A DNA stretch of 53,841 nt from JBFXAM01 sp050184295 (GCA_050184295.1 JBFXAM010000015.1:1-53841), one strand, 5' to 3'. Positions 1 through 8,240 are shown, counted from the first letter of the stretch. The notes: a model not told the origin generated them from the letters alone. A program made the numbers and translations.

Positions 1-49
1 CGTCGCCCGCGTGATCACAAACGAATGCGACGCACCCTGTGCCAACAGT

Positions 50-118
50 CGGGTAGGGCAGGTCGGTCCGCGCGCGGCCGCGCGTGCGGGTGAAGGCGGA
101 TCGGGGACCGACCTGCCG
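50..118. repeat. REP-like inverted repeat, 13-bp arms
   Basis: The arm GGCAGGTCGGTCC (57-69) is matched by its perfect reverse complement at 105-117, with a GC-rich 35-nt spacer. Part of the left arm, with its flank (GTAGGGCAGGTCG, 53-65), is also the reverse complement of the tandem repeat at 221-264, so the two belong to one composite palindromic region. It looks like an extragenic palindromic element. Confidence 0.6.
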
Positions 119-126
119 CTGGGATC

Positions 127-168
127 GCGGCGCGGGCTCCAGACCTCGCGGCGCGGGCTCCAGACCTC
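127..168. repeat. 21-bp tandem repeat, two perfect copies
   Basis: The unit GCGGCGCGGGCTCCAGACCTC occurs at 127-147 and again at 148-168, followed by a partial third start (GCGGCGCG). A multiple-of-three unit could lie in a coding frame, but the surrounding frames do not look protein-like. Confidence 0.7.
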
Positions 169-220
169 GCGGCGCGCCCGTCACGCATTGCGTCTAGTCA
201 TCGGGGCGGCAGGTCGCAGA

Positions 221-264
221 CTGCCGCGACCTGCCCTACTTGCTGCCGCGACCTGCCCTACTTG
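221..264. repeat. 22-bp tandem repeat, two perfect copies
   Basis: A 22-nt unit containing GCGACCTGCCCTACTTG is repeated exactly at 221-242 and 243-264. Its reverse complement overlaps the left arm of the inverted repeat at 53-65. It abuts the dockerin-like fragment that starts at about 262. Confidence 0.7.
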
Positions 265-543
265 CTTGCTTGCTGCGATTGCGACACCGAATTCAATAAC
301 TTCGACATCGACCCATTCATTGATCTGGTGATCGCCAACTGCTGCACCAGCGACTGCGAGCCCTGCGAAAGCGAATTCGCCAGCAGCGATCCGACGGCCG
401 CCGACGTCACGACGCTGCTGCGCGAAAACACGGCCGCCGAGCGCCAGACCGCGCTGCGGATCACCGTCGCGGTCGCGGCCGGCAGCGAGTACGCCGCGAC
501 GGCCGCGTTCTGGAGCGACGTGCTGGCGCTGCTCACAGAATGA
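262..543 (+). CDS. Dockerin-like EF-hand fragment (93 codons)
   Basis: The predicted peptide opens with CDCDTEFNNFDIDPF, which closely matches the EF-hand/dockerin-type repeat NCDGLVNNFDIDPF near the end of the beta-helix protein at 51368-53389. The remainder (about 70 residues, ending WSDVLALLTE) is acidic and unfamiliar. There is no ATG, signal peptide or upstream domain. A TTG at 262 is the first usable start, and the tandem repeats lie directly upstream. In this lineage the motif normally sits at the C-terminus of long secreted proteins, so this is probably a broken or displaced C-terminal piece and not an intact gene. The alternative is a small stand-alone protein with an EF-hand loop. 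Confidence 0.4.
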   Translation: MLACCDCDTEFNNFDIDPFIDLVIANCCTSDCEPCESEFASSDPTAADVTTLLRENTAAERQTALRITVAVAAGSEYAATAAFWSDVLALLTE

Positions 544-724
544 GCGCCGGCGCGGCGATCCCCCCGAAGGAGCCCGGCCGATTCATCGCGTGGTGGTCCG
601 GCGCGCCGGTGGTCGGCGATCGGTTGCGGCGTTTTCCAGGATTGGACGGCGCGGACTGCAGGTCGCGTACGCCGCGATCTTCCATACCGCCTGCATTCCG
701 CATTCCCCATTCAGCTCACTTCGT

Positions 725-1879
725 TCACGCCAGTCCGCGCACCGCAGCCGCATAATTCTCATACGCCGCGCGGACTTCCTGAAGCGTGTCGCCGGCGAAC
801 TTGTCGAGCCAGGCGCGGGCAATTTCGAACGCGACGACGTTCTCCGCGACGACGCTCGCCGCCGGCACGGCGCAGATGTCGCTGCGCTCGTAGTCGCTGC
901 GCTGTGGCGTCAGCGTGCGGAGGTCGACGCTGTCCATTCCCTGCATGAGCGTGCTGATGGGCTTCATCGCGCCGCGGATCACGATCGGCTGACCGTTGGT
1001 CATGCCGCCTTCGAGGCCGCCGGCGCGGTTGGTGTGGCGGGTGAAGCCGAAGTTCGGCGTGTTGCGTTGGGCTGCGTCGAAGTAGATCGCGTCATGCACC
1101 TGGCTGCCGGGCCGCTTCGCGGCTTCGAAGCCGAGTCCGATCTCGACGCCTTTGAAGGCCTGAATCGAGCCGACGGCTTGCATGAGGCGCCCGTCGAGCT
1201 TTTCCTGCCACGCGGCGCAGGAGCCGAGTCCCGGCGGCACGCTGAACACGCGGATTTCGACGACGCCGCCGATGGTGTCGCCGGACTTTTTCGCATCGCG
1301 GATGACTTCGATCATGCGCGCGGCGGCGGCCGGGTCGGCGGCGTACATCTCGTTGTGATCGCGCGCGGCGCGCAGGGCCGAGGCCGGCGCGTCGTCTGCG
1401 GGCCGCGCGTCGATCGGCCCGATCGACGCGACGAAGCCCACGCATTCGACGCCGAACTCGCGCAGCAGGCACTTGGCAAGCGCGCCGGCGGCGACGCGGG
1501 CGGCCGTCTCGCGGGCGCTGGCGCGTTCGAGCGTTTCGCGGCAATCGGCGGTGAGCCACTTGAGGCTGCCGGCGAGGTCGGCATGCCCGGGGCGCGGATG
1601 ATGCACCGCCGGGGCGGCGTCGAGCCGGCTGTCATTGTTCGCGATCTGGAGCACGATCGGTGCACCGGTCGTGCGCCCAAGGCGGACGCCGGCGAGTGGC
1701 GTGACGGCGTCGGATTCGATTTTCATCCGTCCGCCGCGGCCGTAGCCGCCTTGTCGGCGTTTGAGCTCCGCGTTGATCCGATCGAGGTCGCAGGGGACGC
1801 CGGCGGGGAAGCCCTCGATGAGCGTGGTGAGCGCGGGCCCGTGCGACTCACCGGCAGTCCGATAATCAAGGCGCGGCAT
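725..1879 (-). CDS. aroC: Chorismate synthase
   Basis: Converts 5-enolpyruvylshikimate-3-phosphate to chorismate, the last common step of aromatic amino acid synthesis; the family needs reduced FMN. The 384-residue product has the family hallmarks in order: GESHG near residue 12, RRQGGYGRGGRMKIESD near residue 41, RPGHAD near residue 95, ARETAARVAAGALAK near residue 122, and a C-terminal QRSDICAVPAA-like segment (here ERSDICAVPAASVVAEN). Length is normal for the family. The ATG is preceded by GGAG at 5 nt. It is transcribed divergently from rplM, and about 90 bp separate its start from the rplM promoter. No other shikimate gene is visible in the window. Confidence 0.96.
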   Translation of the reverse strand: MPRLDYRTAGESHGPALTTLIEGFPAGVPCDLDRINAELKRRQGGYGRGGRMKIESDAVTPLAGVRLGRTTGAPIVLQIANNDSRLDAAPAVHHPRPGHADLAGSLKWLTADCRETLERASARETAARVAAGALAKCLLREFGVECVGFVASIGPIDARPADDAPASALRAARDHNEMYAADPAAAARMIEVIRDAKKSGDTIGGVVEIRVFSVPPGLGSCAAWQEKLDGRLMQAVGSIQAFKGVEIGLGFEAAKRPGSQVHDAIYFDAAQRNTPNFGFTRHTNRAGGLEGGMTNGQPIVIRGAMKPISTLMQGMDSVDLRTLTPQRSDYERSDICAVPAASVVAENVVAFEIARAWLDKFAGDTLQEVRAAYENYAAAVRGLA

Positions 1880-1970
1880 GGTGACTCCATGGCCGTCGGT
1901 TACGGCGATGCGACGAATGCTATCCGATCGGCCGCCTGGCCGTGTTGACCGGACCGGCGTTCGCCCAGAG

Positions 1971-1998
1971 TTGACGGCACCGCGGGGATTGGTACACT
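1971..1998 (+). promoter_or_regulatory. Sigma-70-type promoter of rplM-rpsI
   Basis: TTGACG at 1971-1976 and TACACT at 1993-1998 are separated by 16 nt, about 50 nt upstream of the rplM ATG. The match to the -35/-10 consensus is good, and the position fits a ribosomal protein operon. Confidence 0.65.
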
Positions 1999-2050
1999 GC
2001 CCCTTCTATCAACACGCCGGCGGGAAGACCGCGCCGGCACGGAAGACGCC

Positions 2051-2494
2051 ATGAAAGTCGCCAGTCGAACGTTTCAAGCCAATGCGCAGACGGTGGATCC
2101 CAAGTGGTTCGTCGTCGACGCGACCGACAAGGTGCTGGGCCGCCTCGCGGTGCGCATCGCGACCGTGCTGATGGGTAAGCACAAGCCGACGTACACCCCG
2201 CACGTGGACACCGGCGACTACGTGGTCGTGGTGAACGCCGGCCGGGTGCGGGTGAACGGCACGCGGAAGCCGGAGCAGACGGTTTACCAGCGATACTCGC
2301 GGCATCCGAGCGGATTGAAGGAAATCCCGATGGCGCGGATGCTGGAGACGCACCCGGAGCGTGTACTTCAGGCGGCGGTTCGGCGAATGCTGCCGAAGAA
2401 CCCGCTGGCGGTGAAGATGTTGGCGAAGCTCAAGCTGTATGCGGGCGATCAGCATCCGCACCAGGCGCAGCAGCCGGTGGAGCTGCCGCTCTGA
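2051..2494 (+). CDS. rplM: 50S ribosomal protein L13
   Basis: Large-subunit ribosomal protein and early assembly factor. The 147-residue product shows the L13 signature: WFVVDATDKVLGRLAV near residue 19, MGKHKPTYTPHVDTGDYVVV near residue 41, and an MLPKNPL-type segment (AVRRMLPKNPLAVKML) near residue 112. Length is typical. It is first in the classic rplM-rpsI pair and has a recognisable promoter just upstream. A terminator follows rpsI, so the two genes form one unit. Confidence 0.97.
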   Translation: MKVASRTFQANAQTVDPKWFVVDATDKVLGRLAVRIATVLMGKHKPTYTPHVDTGDYVVVVNAGRVRVNGTRKPEQTVYQRYSRHPSGLKEIPMARMLETHPERVLQAAVRRMLPKNPLAVKMLAKLKLYAGDQHPHQAQQPVELPL

Positions 2495-2622
2495 GATGCA
2501 CGGGGTTCGGCGGACCGACGGCCGCGCGCCGCGCGCGGCAATGTGAACTCGAGCTCGCGGCGGGACGTAGTGCGGTTGACAGACCCGGAATGAAACGAGC
2601 GTAGTAGTTCGAGAGGGATGTG

Positions 2623-3090
2623 ATGGAATCGACGACGCCGATGGGGACGCTGGAGTCGCACGCCACGCCCGCAGCCGCTCCGGCTCCGAGCATGGGGCCG
2701 GTGCGAGGATACTACCTGGGCACGGGCCGCCGGAAGACGTCGGTGGCGCGGGTGCGGATCAAGCCCGGGAGCGGGAAGTTCGAAGTGAACGGCAAGCCGA
2801 TGGACCAGTATTTCACGGAGTTCCGCGACCGGTCGGACGCGGCGTCGCCGCTGGCGGCGGTGTCGGCGATCGACCGTTACGACGTGTTCGTGAAAGTCGC
2901 GGGCGGCGGTCACACGGGTCAGGCGGGCGCGATCAAGCTCGGCGTGGCGCGGGCGCTGCTGCGCGTGGATAATGAGTATCAGATCACATTGCGGGCCGGC
3001 GACTACCTGACGCGCGATTCGCGCGAGGTCGAGCGCAAGAAATATGGTCAGCGCAAAGCGCGTCGGCGGTTCCAGTTCTCGAAACGCTGA
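2623..3090 (+). CDS. rpsI: 30S ribosomal protein S9
   Basis: Small-subunit protein whose C-terminal tail reaches the P-site tRNA. Diagnostic segments are YYLGTGRRKTSVARVRI, a GGG(H)TGQAGAIKLGVARAL block, and the basic C-terminus KKYGQRKARRRFQFSKR ending in the conserved -KR. An unusual Ala/Pro/Thr-rich N-terminal extension of about 27 residues precedes the core. The ATG at 2623 is chosen because GAGAGGGA lies 5 nt upstream; a GTG one codon earlier is possible. It is co-transcribed with rplM, about 130 nt downstream of it. Confidence 0.96.
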   Translation: MESTTPMGTLESHATPAAAPAPSMGPVRGYYLGTGRRKTSVARVRIKPGSGKFEVNGKPMDQYFTEFRDRSDAASPLAAVSAIDRYDVFVKVAGGGHTGQAGAIKLGVARALLRVDNEYQITLRAGDYLTRDSREVERKKYGQRKARRRFQFSKR

Positions 3091-3158
3091 GGACGTCTTG
3101 AGCGGTCGTGCGGGTTGCGGCGGCGCTCGGGCGTGTCGGACATTCAGGATTCCGCGAG

Positions 3159-3185
3159 CGGCCGGCGAAGTTCGCCGGCCGTTTT
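3159..3185 (+). terminator. Rho-independent terminator after rpsI
   Basis: A near-perfect hairpin (CGGCCGGCGA paired with TCGCCGGCCG, very short loop) is followed by TTTT. It lies about 70 nt after the rpsI stop and before the JAMM gene, closing the ribosomal operon. Confidence 0.7.
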
Positions 3186-3228
3186 CGCGCGCGGCGGCGT
3201 ACGGCGGCGCACCGTAGCGGAGGCCGGC

Positions 3229-3729
3229 GTGGATGAGCGCATGATCGATTTCGCGCAGGTCGCACGCATCGTGCCGGTTCTTCACGCGGGTGCGATCGCG
3301 GCGGCGCCGCGCGAGCTGTGCGGTCTGCTGCTTCTGGACGCGGCCGCCGGCTGGCAAGCCGCAGTGGTGCGAAACGTCGCCGCGCGCGCGTCCGGGTTTG
3401 AGTTCGACGGCTTGGACTTCGCGCGGGTCGAGCGCGCGGCGCGCGGCCGCGGGGAGCATCTCGCCGGCTACTTTCACACGCATGGCGACGGGTCAGTGAC
3501 GGCGTCGGCGGCGGATCGTGTGGGCGTACTCTGGGGTGAGTGTATGCCGTGTTGGCGCCTGATCGTCGGCATCACGGGCGACTGGGCGTTGTACGACGCG
3601 CGGGCGGCGGGGTGGCGCGTCGTCGTACGGGGACGCGGCGCCGAGTGCGGCCCGGTGTCAGCGGATGTCGGTCATTCGCGCGACAGAACTGGCGGCGCAG
3701 GTGCGCGTTGGCCGGCGGCGCGCGATTGA
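3229..3729 (+). CDS. JAMM/MPN (Mov34) metalloprotease, bacterial JAB type
   Basis: The 166-residue product carries a complete JAMM zinc-protease signature: Glu29 in PRELCGLLL, then H83-T-H85, seven residues, S93, two residues, D96 (FHTHGDGSVTASAAD). This fits the bacterial JAB family, whose studied members cut isopeptide or C-terminal extensions from ubiquitin-like sulfur carriers or process cysteine synthase partners. No ThiS/MoaD-like carrier, E1-like enzyme or cysteine synthase is nearby, so the substrate is unknown. The GTG at 3229 is chosen because GGAGG lies exactly 5 nt upstream; the ATG at 3241 would leave a 17-nt spacer. The gene is convergent with the pseudouridine synthase at 3805. 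Confidence 0.82.
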   Translation: MDERMIDFAQVARIVPVLHAGAIAAAPRELCGLLLLDAAAGWQAAVVRNVAARASGFEFDGLDFARVERAARGRGEHLAGYFHTHGDGSVTASAADRVGVLWGECMPCWRLIVGITGDWALYDARAAGWRVVVRGRGAECGPVSADVGHSRDRTGGAGARWPAARD

Positions 3730-3804
3730 CTCGCGGATTGGCGCCCGGCCCGCTGAAGGCGCTTGCGATCGGGTGCGGCAGCTTCCACCGGCCACGGCGC
3801 GAGT

Positions 3805-4875
3805 TCAGGGCACGATCCGGCGCTTCTGCTTGCCGCCCGTGTGCCGCTCGCCGCCGGCGGATTTTCCCGGTGGCGCCGGCGGTTTGCGGCCGCGCGTGCG
3901 ACGTTTGGCAGGGCGCGGCGGCTGGGTTTCGCCGCGCGAAGCGGGCCTTGAGACCGTCGCGGGCCGGGCGCCGGCGGCGTGTTGGTGCGGGTGTGCCGCC
4001 GGGCGCGGGCGGGCGGTGCGCGTTCCGGGCATGGACGGGTTGGGTGGAACCGACGTCGCCGGCGCATCGGCCGGGGGCGTGATACGTCGGCGGGGACGAC
4101 GGCGGCGCGGACCGGCAACCTCGACCGCAGCGGCGAGTTCGGCCTGCAAGTCGGCGATCTCGCGGTCGGAGCAGAGGCGCGCGCCGCCGAGCGGCAGGCC
4201 CTTGAGACTGAGCGAACCGATCTGGATGCGTTTGAGCTTGCGAACGGGATGGCCGAGGCGCGCGAGCATGCGGCGGACCTGGCGGTTGCGGCCTTCGCGG
4301 AGCGTGATCTCGAGCATCGTAGCCTGGCGTTCGGTGTGGATGATGCGGACGCTCGATGCCTGCGCGCGGCCTTCGGACAGCCAGACGCCGTCCTTGAGCT
4401 TCTGTACGATCGCGGGCTCGACGATGCCGCGGACCTCGGCGCGATAGACCTTGGGGATGCCGAAGCGCGGGTGGGAGAACTGCAGGGCCAGCTCCCCGTC
4501 GTTGGTCATCAGGAGCAGGCCGGACGAGTCGGCGTCGAGTCTCCCGACCGGGAAGAGTCGGACTTCGAGCGGCGGCAGCAGGTCGATGGCGCGGCGTCGG
4601 CCATCGGGGTCGGAGTTGGTGCAGACGACGCCCTTGGGTTTGTGGACGAGCCAGTATTGCGCGGCGCGGATGTGCACCGGCGCGCCGTCCACCACGACGA
4701 CGTCGCGCGCGGGATCGACGAACGCGGGGAGCGACTCGACCACGCGGTCGTTGATGAGCACGCGGCCTTCGAGCACCATTTCTTCGGCGTGCCGCCGCGA
4801 AGCGATGCCGGCGTCCGAGAGGTACTTCTGGAGTCGCATGCGTGCCGCGCGCGGCTCCGGAGCCGTGGTTTTCAT
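3805..4875 (-). CDS. rluB: RluB/RsuA-family rRNA pseudouridine synthase with basic C-terminal tail
   Basis: Isomerises uridine to pseudouridine in rRNA. Residues about 13-60 form an S4 RNA-binding domain (MRLQKYLSDAGIASRRHAEE). The catalytic motif GRLDADSSGLLLMTNDG contains the conserved Asp, and LREGRNRQVRRMLARLGHPV is the family's late signature. After residue about 255 comes a roughly 100-residue tail rich in Pro, Arg and Lys, probably extra RNA affinity. The start at 4875 is preferred: GAGGG lies 8 nt upstream, and the ATG follows the upstream gene's TGA after one base, so translation is probably coupled. A second ATG at 4839 gives the S4 domain directly. RluB versus RluE/RluF/RsuA specificity cannot be decided by eye. 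Confidence 0.88.
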   Translation of the reverse strand: MKTTAPEPRAARMRLQKYLSDAGIASRRHAEEMVLEGRVLINDRVVESLPAFVDPARDVVVVDGAPVHIRAAQYWLVHKPKGVVCTNSDPDGRRRAIDLLPPLEVRLFPVGRLDADSSGLLLMTNDGELALQFSHPRFGIPKVYRAEVRGIVEPAIVQKLKDGVWLSEGRAQASSVRIIHTERQATMLEITLREGRNRQVRRMLARLGHPVRKLKRIQIGSLSLKGLPLGGARLCSDREIADLQAELAAAVEVAGPRRRRPRRRITPPADAPATSVPPNPSMPGTRTARPRPAAHPHQHAAGARPATVSRPASRGETQPPRPAKRRTRGRKPPAPPGKSAGGERHTGGKQKRRIVP

Positions 4876-4876
4876 G

Positions 4877-6790
4877 TCAGAAGCCCTCGGGGTCGCCTTC
4901 CGGACGTTCGGGCTCGCGCGGCAGCAGCGGTGCGTCATTGGGGCGCTCGGCGTCGCGCGCGGCGTCTTCGCGTTCGTCGTGATCGTCAGGCTCGCTGGTG
5001 GTTTCGTCGCCTTCGGGGCGCTCGCCGCGCGGCTCCGGTCCGAGCAGTTCGGTGAGACTGACCTGTTCGAGGACAAGGGGCGCGAGGATGAGGTTCTCGC
5101 GGTGCAGGGCGTCAAGCACCTGGACGACCTGTGAGTAGGCGAGGCCGATGCCCGGGATGCGTCCGGCGCGGCTCTTTCGCGGGTGATCGGCGAGCGCGGC
5201 GATCAGCTCGGCGAGGCGCGCGGGGATGATCACGGGTTGTCCGATGGGGCGGCCGTAGCGTTCGCGCGCGTAGACGGTCACGTCGGCGTTGCGGTCCGCG
5301 GCGTTGATCATGACGTCGTGGCCGTCGTGGGTGTAGAAGATCGGAGTGGCGACGGGCGTCTTGGCGCCGAAGACGGCGAGGCGCGGCTCACGAGAGCGAC
5401 GGACGTAAACGAACGGCGCGGCGCGCGATTCGACCGTGTCGAGAATGAGATTGACCTGGTCGGCGTCGATCGCGTGCGGGAGGCGGCGCGACTGGATCGC
5501 GCTGCTGCGCTGCGCGAGCAGGCCTTCGTAGGCGGCGATGCGCACGTCCTGATCCGGGTCGTCGAGCAGCGGCATCAGGCGCTGCGCGATCTGCGGGGCG
5601 CTGGCGGCGCCGAGTTCGCGCACCGCGGCGATGCGCATCGGGTGGGCCCGCGCGGCCGCGATCTGCGCCATCACAGGCAGCGCAGTCGCGTCGCGCAGCC
5701 GCAACCCTGTGCGGGCGGCGTAGTAGCTGACCAGCGCGTCGGCGTGGCTGTACAGCGCCTGGAGCTGCGGGATCGCAGTCCGGCCGATCGCTTCGCAGAC
5801 GAGCGCGATCCGGTCGCGGCGCTCGGTGGCCGTCACGAGCAGCTCGGTCATTTCGCGCAGCTTGCGCTCGATGTAGCCCGGCTGGCTTTCGAGACAGATC
5901 GCGGTGACCAGCTCAAGAAAGCGGTCGGGACGAGCCGCGTACGCGGGCGGGGTGTGCAACGTGACGAAGCCGCGGCTGAGCGCGTCGGCGGTGCGCGGGG
6001 CCTGTCCGAAGCGCTCGTTGACGCGCTGCTCGACACGCCGAGCGGCGGCGTACGACGGATCGCGCAAGACGAGTCGCGTCGTGCGCTCTTCGCTGCTGAA
6101 CGCGCCGCCGAGCACCCAGCCCCGGCGCGGATCGGCGACGGAGGTCGCGTCCGAGGCGCTGGCGAACGGGTTGACGAAGACCGGGCCGCCGCCACGGGCC
6201 ATGACGCGTCCCGAGAGCATTGCGGAGCCCGTGGCATCGGCGCGGTAGACGCGGAGCTCGCAGGGGAGCAGAAGGCCGCCTTCCAGGGAGCGGCTATTGG
6301 TGCCCGCGACCGCGTCGATGCGCAGGTCGAAGATCGCGCCGCGCGGGGCGCCCGGCGGAAGCTCGCCGCTGACTTCGACCACCGCCGAGTCCGGCGCGTC
6401 GACGAGTTGCGATGCGCTGAAGGCGCGCTCGTCCGACTCGCGGCGCGCCTGCGGGTCGAGATTCTTGTTGAGAAATTCGATCAGATACTCGCGGATTGCG
6501 GACGGGCAGTCGGTCGAGCCCTGGTCCCCGAGCCCGACCACCAGCCCGAAGCCGCGCAGGCGCAGCGGGCGCGCGTCCGTGAGCGACGAGACGGCGGCGA
6601 GCGTGTCGGCGATCGCAGCGTCGACCGGCGGGGACGACGGCGTGGACTCGGATTGTTCGGAGGCCACTTTCTGCTTTTCCGGGTTAAAGCGGGCGGCGAG
6701 CTCTTCGCGCCAGCCCTCCTTGCAGCCGACCAGCGCGACCCCGACGAGCCACAACAGCGCGAGTCCGAGCGGTTTGATTCGGTGGAGCAT
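4877..6790 (-). CDS. FlgI-like lipoprotein with HEAT-type segment
   Basis: The 637-residue product has a lipoprotein signal peptide (LVGVALVGC, Cys23). From about residue 75 a segment resembles the N-terminal half of the flagellar P-ring protein FlgI (LRGFGLVVGLGDQGS). A HEAT-like stretch follows mid-protein (HPMRIAAVRELGAAS and DPDQDVRIAAYEGLLAQ). The C-terminal half is unfamiliar, and the last 50 residues are highly charged (Glu/Asp/Arg/Pro). No flagellar genes are nearby and FlgI is about 365 residues, so a P-ring role is not claimed. An envelope protein built on a FlgI-like fold is the safer call. AGGAA lies about 10 nt before the ATG. The stop is one base from the rluB start. Confidence 0.75.
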   Translation of the reverse strand: MLHRIKPLGLALLWLVGVALVGCKEGWREELAARFNPEKQKVASEQSESTPSSPPVDAAIADTLAAVSSLTDARPLRLRGFGLVVGLGDQGSTDCPSAIREYLIEFLNKNLDPQARRESDERAFSASQLVDAPDSAVVEVSGELPPGAPRGAIFDLRIDAVAGTNSRSLEGGLLLPCELRVYRADATGSAMLSGRVMARGGGPVFVNPFASASDATSVADPRRGWVLGGAFSSEERTTRLVLRDPSYAAARRVEQRVNERFGQAPRTADALSRGFVTLHTPPAYAARPDRFLELVTAICLESQPGYIERKLREMTELLVTATERRDRIALVCEAIGRTAIPQLQALYSHADALVSYYAARTGLRLRDATALPVMAQIAAARAHPMRIAAVRELGAASAPQIAQRLMPLLDDPDQDVRIAAYEGLLAQRSSAIQSRRLPHAIDADQVNLILDTVESRAAPFVYVRRSREPRLAVFGAKTPVATPIFYTHDGHDVMINAADRNADVTVYARERYGRPIGQPVIIPARLAELIAALADHPRKSRAGRIPGIGLAYSQVVQVLDALHRENLILAPLVLEQVSLTELLGPEPRGERPEGDETTSEPDDHDEREDAARDAERPNDAPLLPREPERPEGDPEGF

Positions 6791-7490
6791 GACGGCGGTT
6801 TCCTGCGCGGGCCGCGCCCCCTGCGCGGGGCCCGCGGGCGTGGTTGCGAGCGTTCGGCTGCGAGGGAAGAGTATAGCGGCGTGGCCGTGCGTGTGCTGCC
6901 CCCCTTGAGCGAGTCGAGCGCCGCGACGCGGGGACCGTGGCGGGGGCCGCGGGCTGTGACATGCGGGACGTACCCGGGCCTGGGAGGGGCCGGGCCCGCC
7001 GCTTGGCGCGGGGGGTTCTGAGAATCCGGGCCGCCGTTTGGCGCGGCGGGTTCTGACCGCGTGTTTTGGGGGGTTGCTTGGTGCGGCGGCGCGACGCCGA
7101 CGATTGGGCGGGGTTCGCGTGTGGCGAGAATCGGACAGAGCGAATCCGCAAGTTCCACTTGCCAATCCGGCTGCGGCTCCTAGCATTATGTGGGGCGTAT
7201 TTTTTTTCGGCCCCAGTGTCTCAACTCTGTCGAACCACGGGCGGCATGTCCGGCTGCGGCGTTTCCCCCCGGCGCCCACCGACTACCGCCCGCTTTATTC
7301 CCTCGTCGTCCTGGCGACTCGATCTGCGCTTCGGGGGACGTGCGCGAAGCGCGCGGCGGGTCGGTGCACGGATGCGGCACAAGCGCGAAACCGGAGTCCC
7401 CGCTGCGCGGCGCGAGCGTTCCGCGAAATGCATGAGCGGGCCAGCGGATCGCACGATCGGGAGAGAACCACCGATCGCGAAGGCGCACGG
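6791..7490. other. Long intergenic region with a direct repeat
   Basis: No convincing gene on either strand. Two imperfect direct repeats of about 30 bp, each with GGCGCGG and GGGTTCTGA, lie at about 6990-7020 and 7026-7055, with a weaker third at about 7070-7090. At about 7190-7215 a TGGGGC/GCCCCA stem flanks an unusual run of eight T. The region separates the minus-strand genes at 7491 and 4877 and may carry the promoter of the latter. Confidence 0.5.
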
Positions 7491-8156
7491 TCAGTTGGGG
7501 CGCTCGGCGATCTTTCGGAGGTTCACGCCGCCGGCGGCGTCGATCGTCACTTCCCAGACCTGGCCCGCGGCCATCGGCGCGGCGGGCGCTTCGATCTGCG
7601 CCACGCGGACGCCGAAACGGGCGGCGAGGTCGGGTTGGTCGACGAGTTCCCAGAAGCGCGACCAGAGGAGCGTGTGCAGCTCGGGCTCGCGCTGTCGGGG
7701 GCGCGCGGCGCGGTCGAACTCGATGGCGCTGTCGGGGGACTGCTGGTCGCCGAAAACGCGACGGAACAGCGCGAGGCTGACGCCGCGCTCGGGGTCGGCC
7801 TCGGCGACGTGGCGGGGCTCGAACTTGAGCACGAGCGCTTCGCAATAGACGAGCCGGCCGCGGGCTTCGATCACGACGGGTGTTCCGAGGAATCCGTCGC
7901 GGGCGATCTCCTGCCATTGCAGGCGCGTCTGCGTGACGCCGGCGGCGTCGGTGGACTGCGCGAGGACAGTGATCTGTGCGGCGCGGCGCGAGGCTTCAAG
8001 GCGTCGCGCATGCTGCACAAGCTCCTGTCGGGCGCGTTCGAGACGCTCGTTCTCCTCGCGCGCACGGCGGAGTTCCCAGCCGCTGAAGTAGACGGTGCTC
8101 CACACGACGCCGGCGATGACGGCGGCGGAACCCAGAACGAATCGTAGCCACTTCAT
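7491..8156 (-). CDS. Membrane-anchored coiled-coil protein, function unknown
   Basis: The 221-residue product has one N-terminal transmembrane segment (about residues 5-22), then a short coiled coil (REENERLERARQELVQHARR), then a globular domain of about 160 residues without a motif I recognise (it ends AAGGVNLRKIAERPN). The layout (inside anchor, coiled coil, outside domain) suggests an envelope protein. The ATG at 8156 is preceded by GGAG at 8 nt; a GTG three codons earlier overlaps that GGAG. A good promoter lies about 56 nt upstream. It could share a long transcript with the FlgI-like gene, but 700 bp separate them. Confidence 0.7.
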   Translation of the reverse strand: MKWLRFVLGSAAVIAGVVWSTVYFSGWELRRAREENERLERARQELVQHARRLEASRRAAQITVLAQSTDAAGVTQTRLQWQEIARDGFLGTPVVIEARGRLVYCEALVLKFEPRHVAEADPERGVSLALFRRVFGDQQSPDSAIEFDRAARPRQREPELHTLLWSRFWELVDQPDLAARFGVRVAQIEAPAAPMAAGQVWEVTIDAAGGVNLRKIAERPN

Positions 8157-8211
8157 GCGCAGCACTCCGTTGCAACGCAGAGGACGAGGGGTGACGACGC
8201 AGACGCCTCGG

Positions 8212-8240
8212 ACTATAGCTTACGCGCGAGCGGGGCGCAA
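8212..8240 (-). promoter_or_regulatory. Sigma-70-type promoter for the gene at 7491-8156
   Basis: On the minus strand TTGCGC (8240-8235) and TATAGT (8217-8212) are 17 nt apart, with the -10 about 55 nt before the ATG. The match to consensus and spacing are good. Confidence 0.6.

Noticed and set aside
127..264. Possible CRISPR-like array
   Set aside because: The repeated units are directly adjacent without spacers, occur only twice each, and no cas genes are present.
5183..7021. Long plus-strand open frame antisense to the FlgI-like gene
   Set aside because: It mirrors codon third positions of the minus-strand gene, is Arg/Gly/Asp-rich without motifs, and has no ribosome-binding site. Similar antisense frames (for example 20039-21985 and 21906-24158) were rejected for the same reason.
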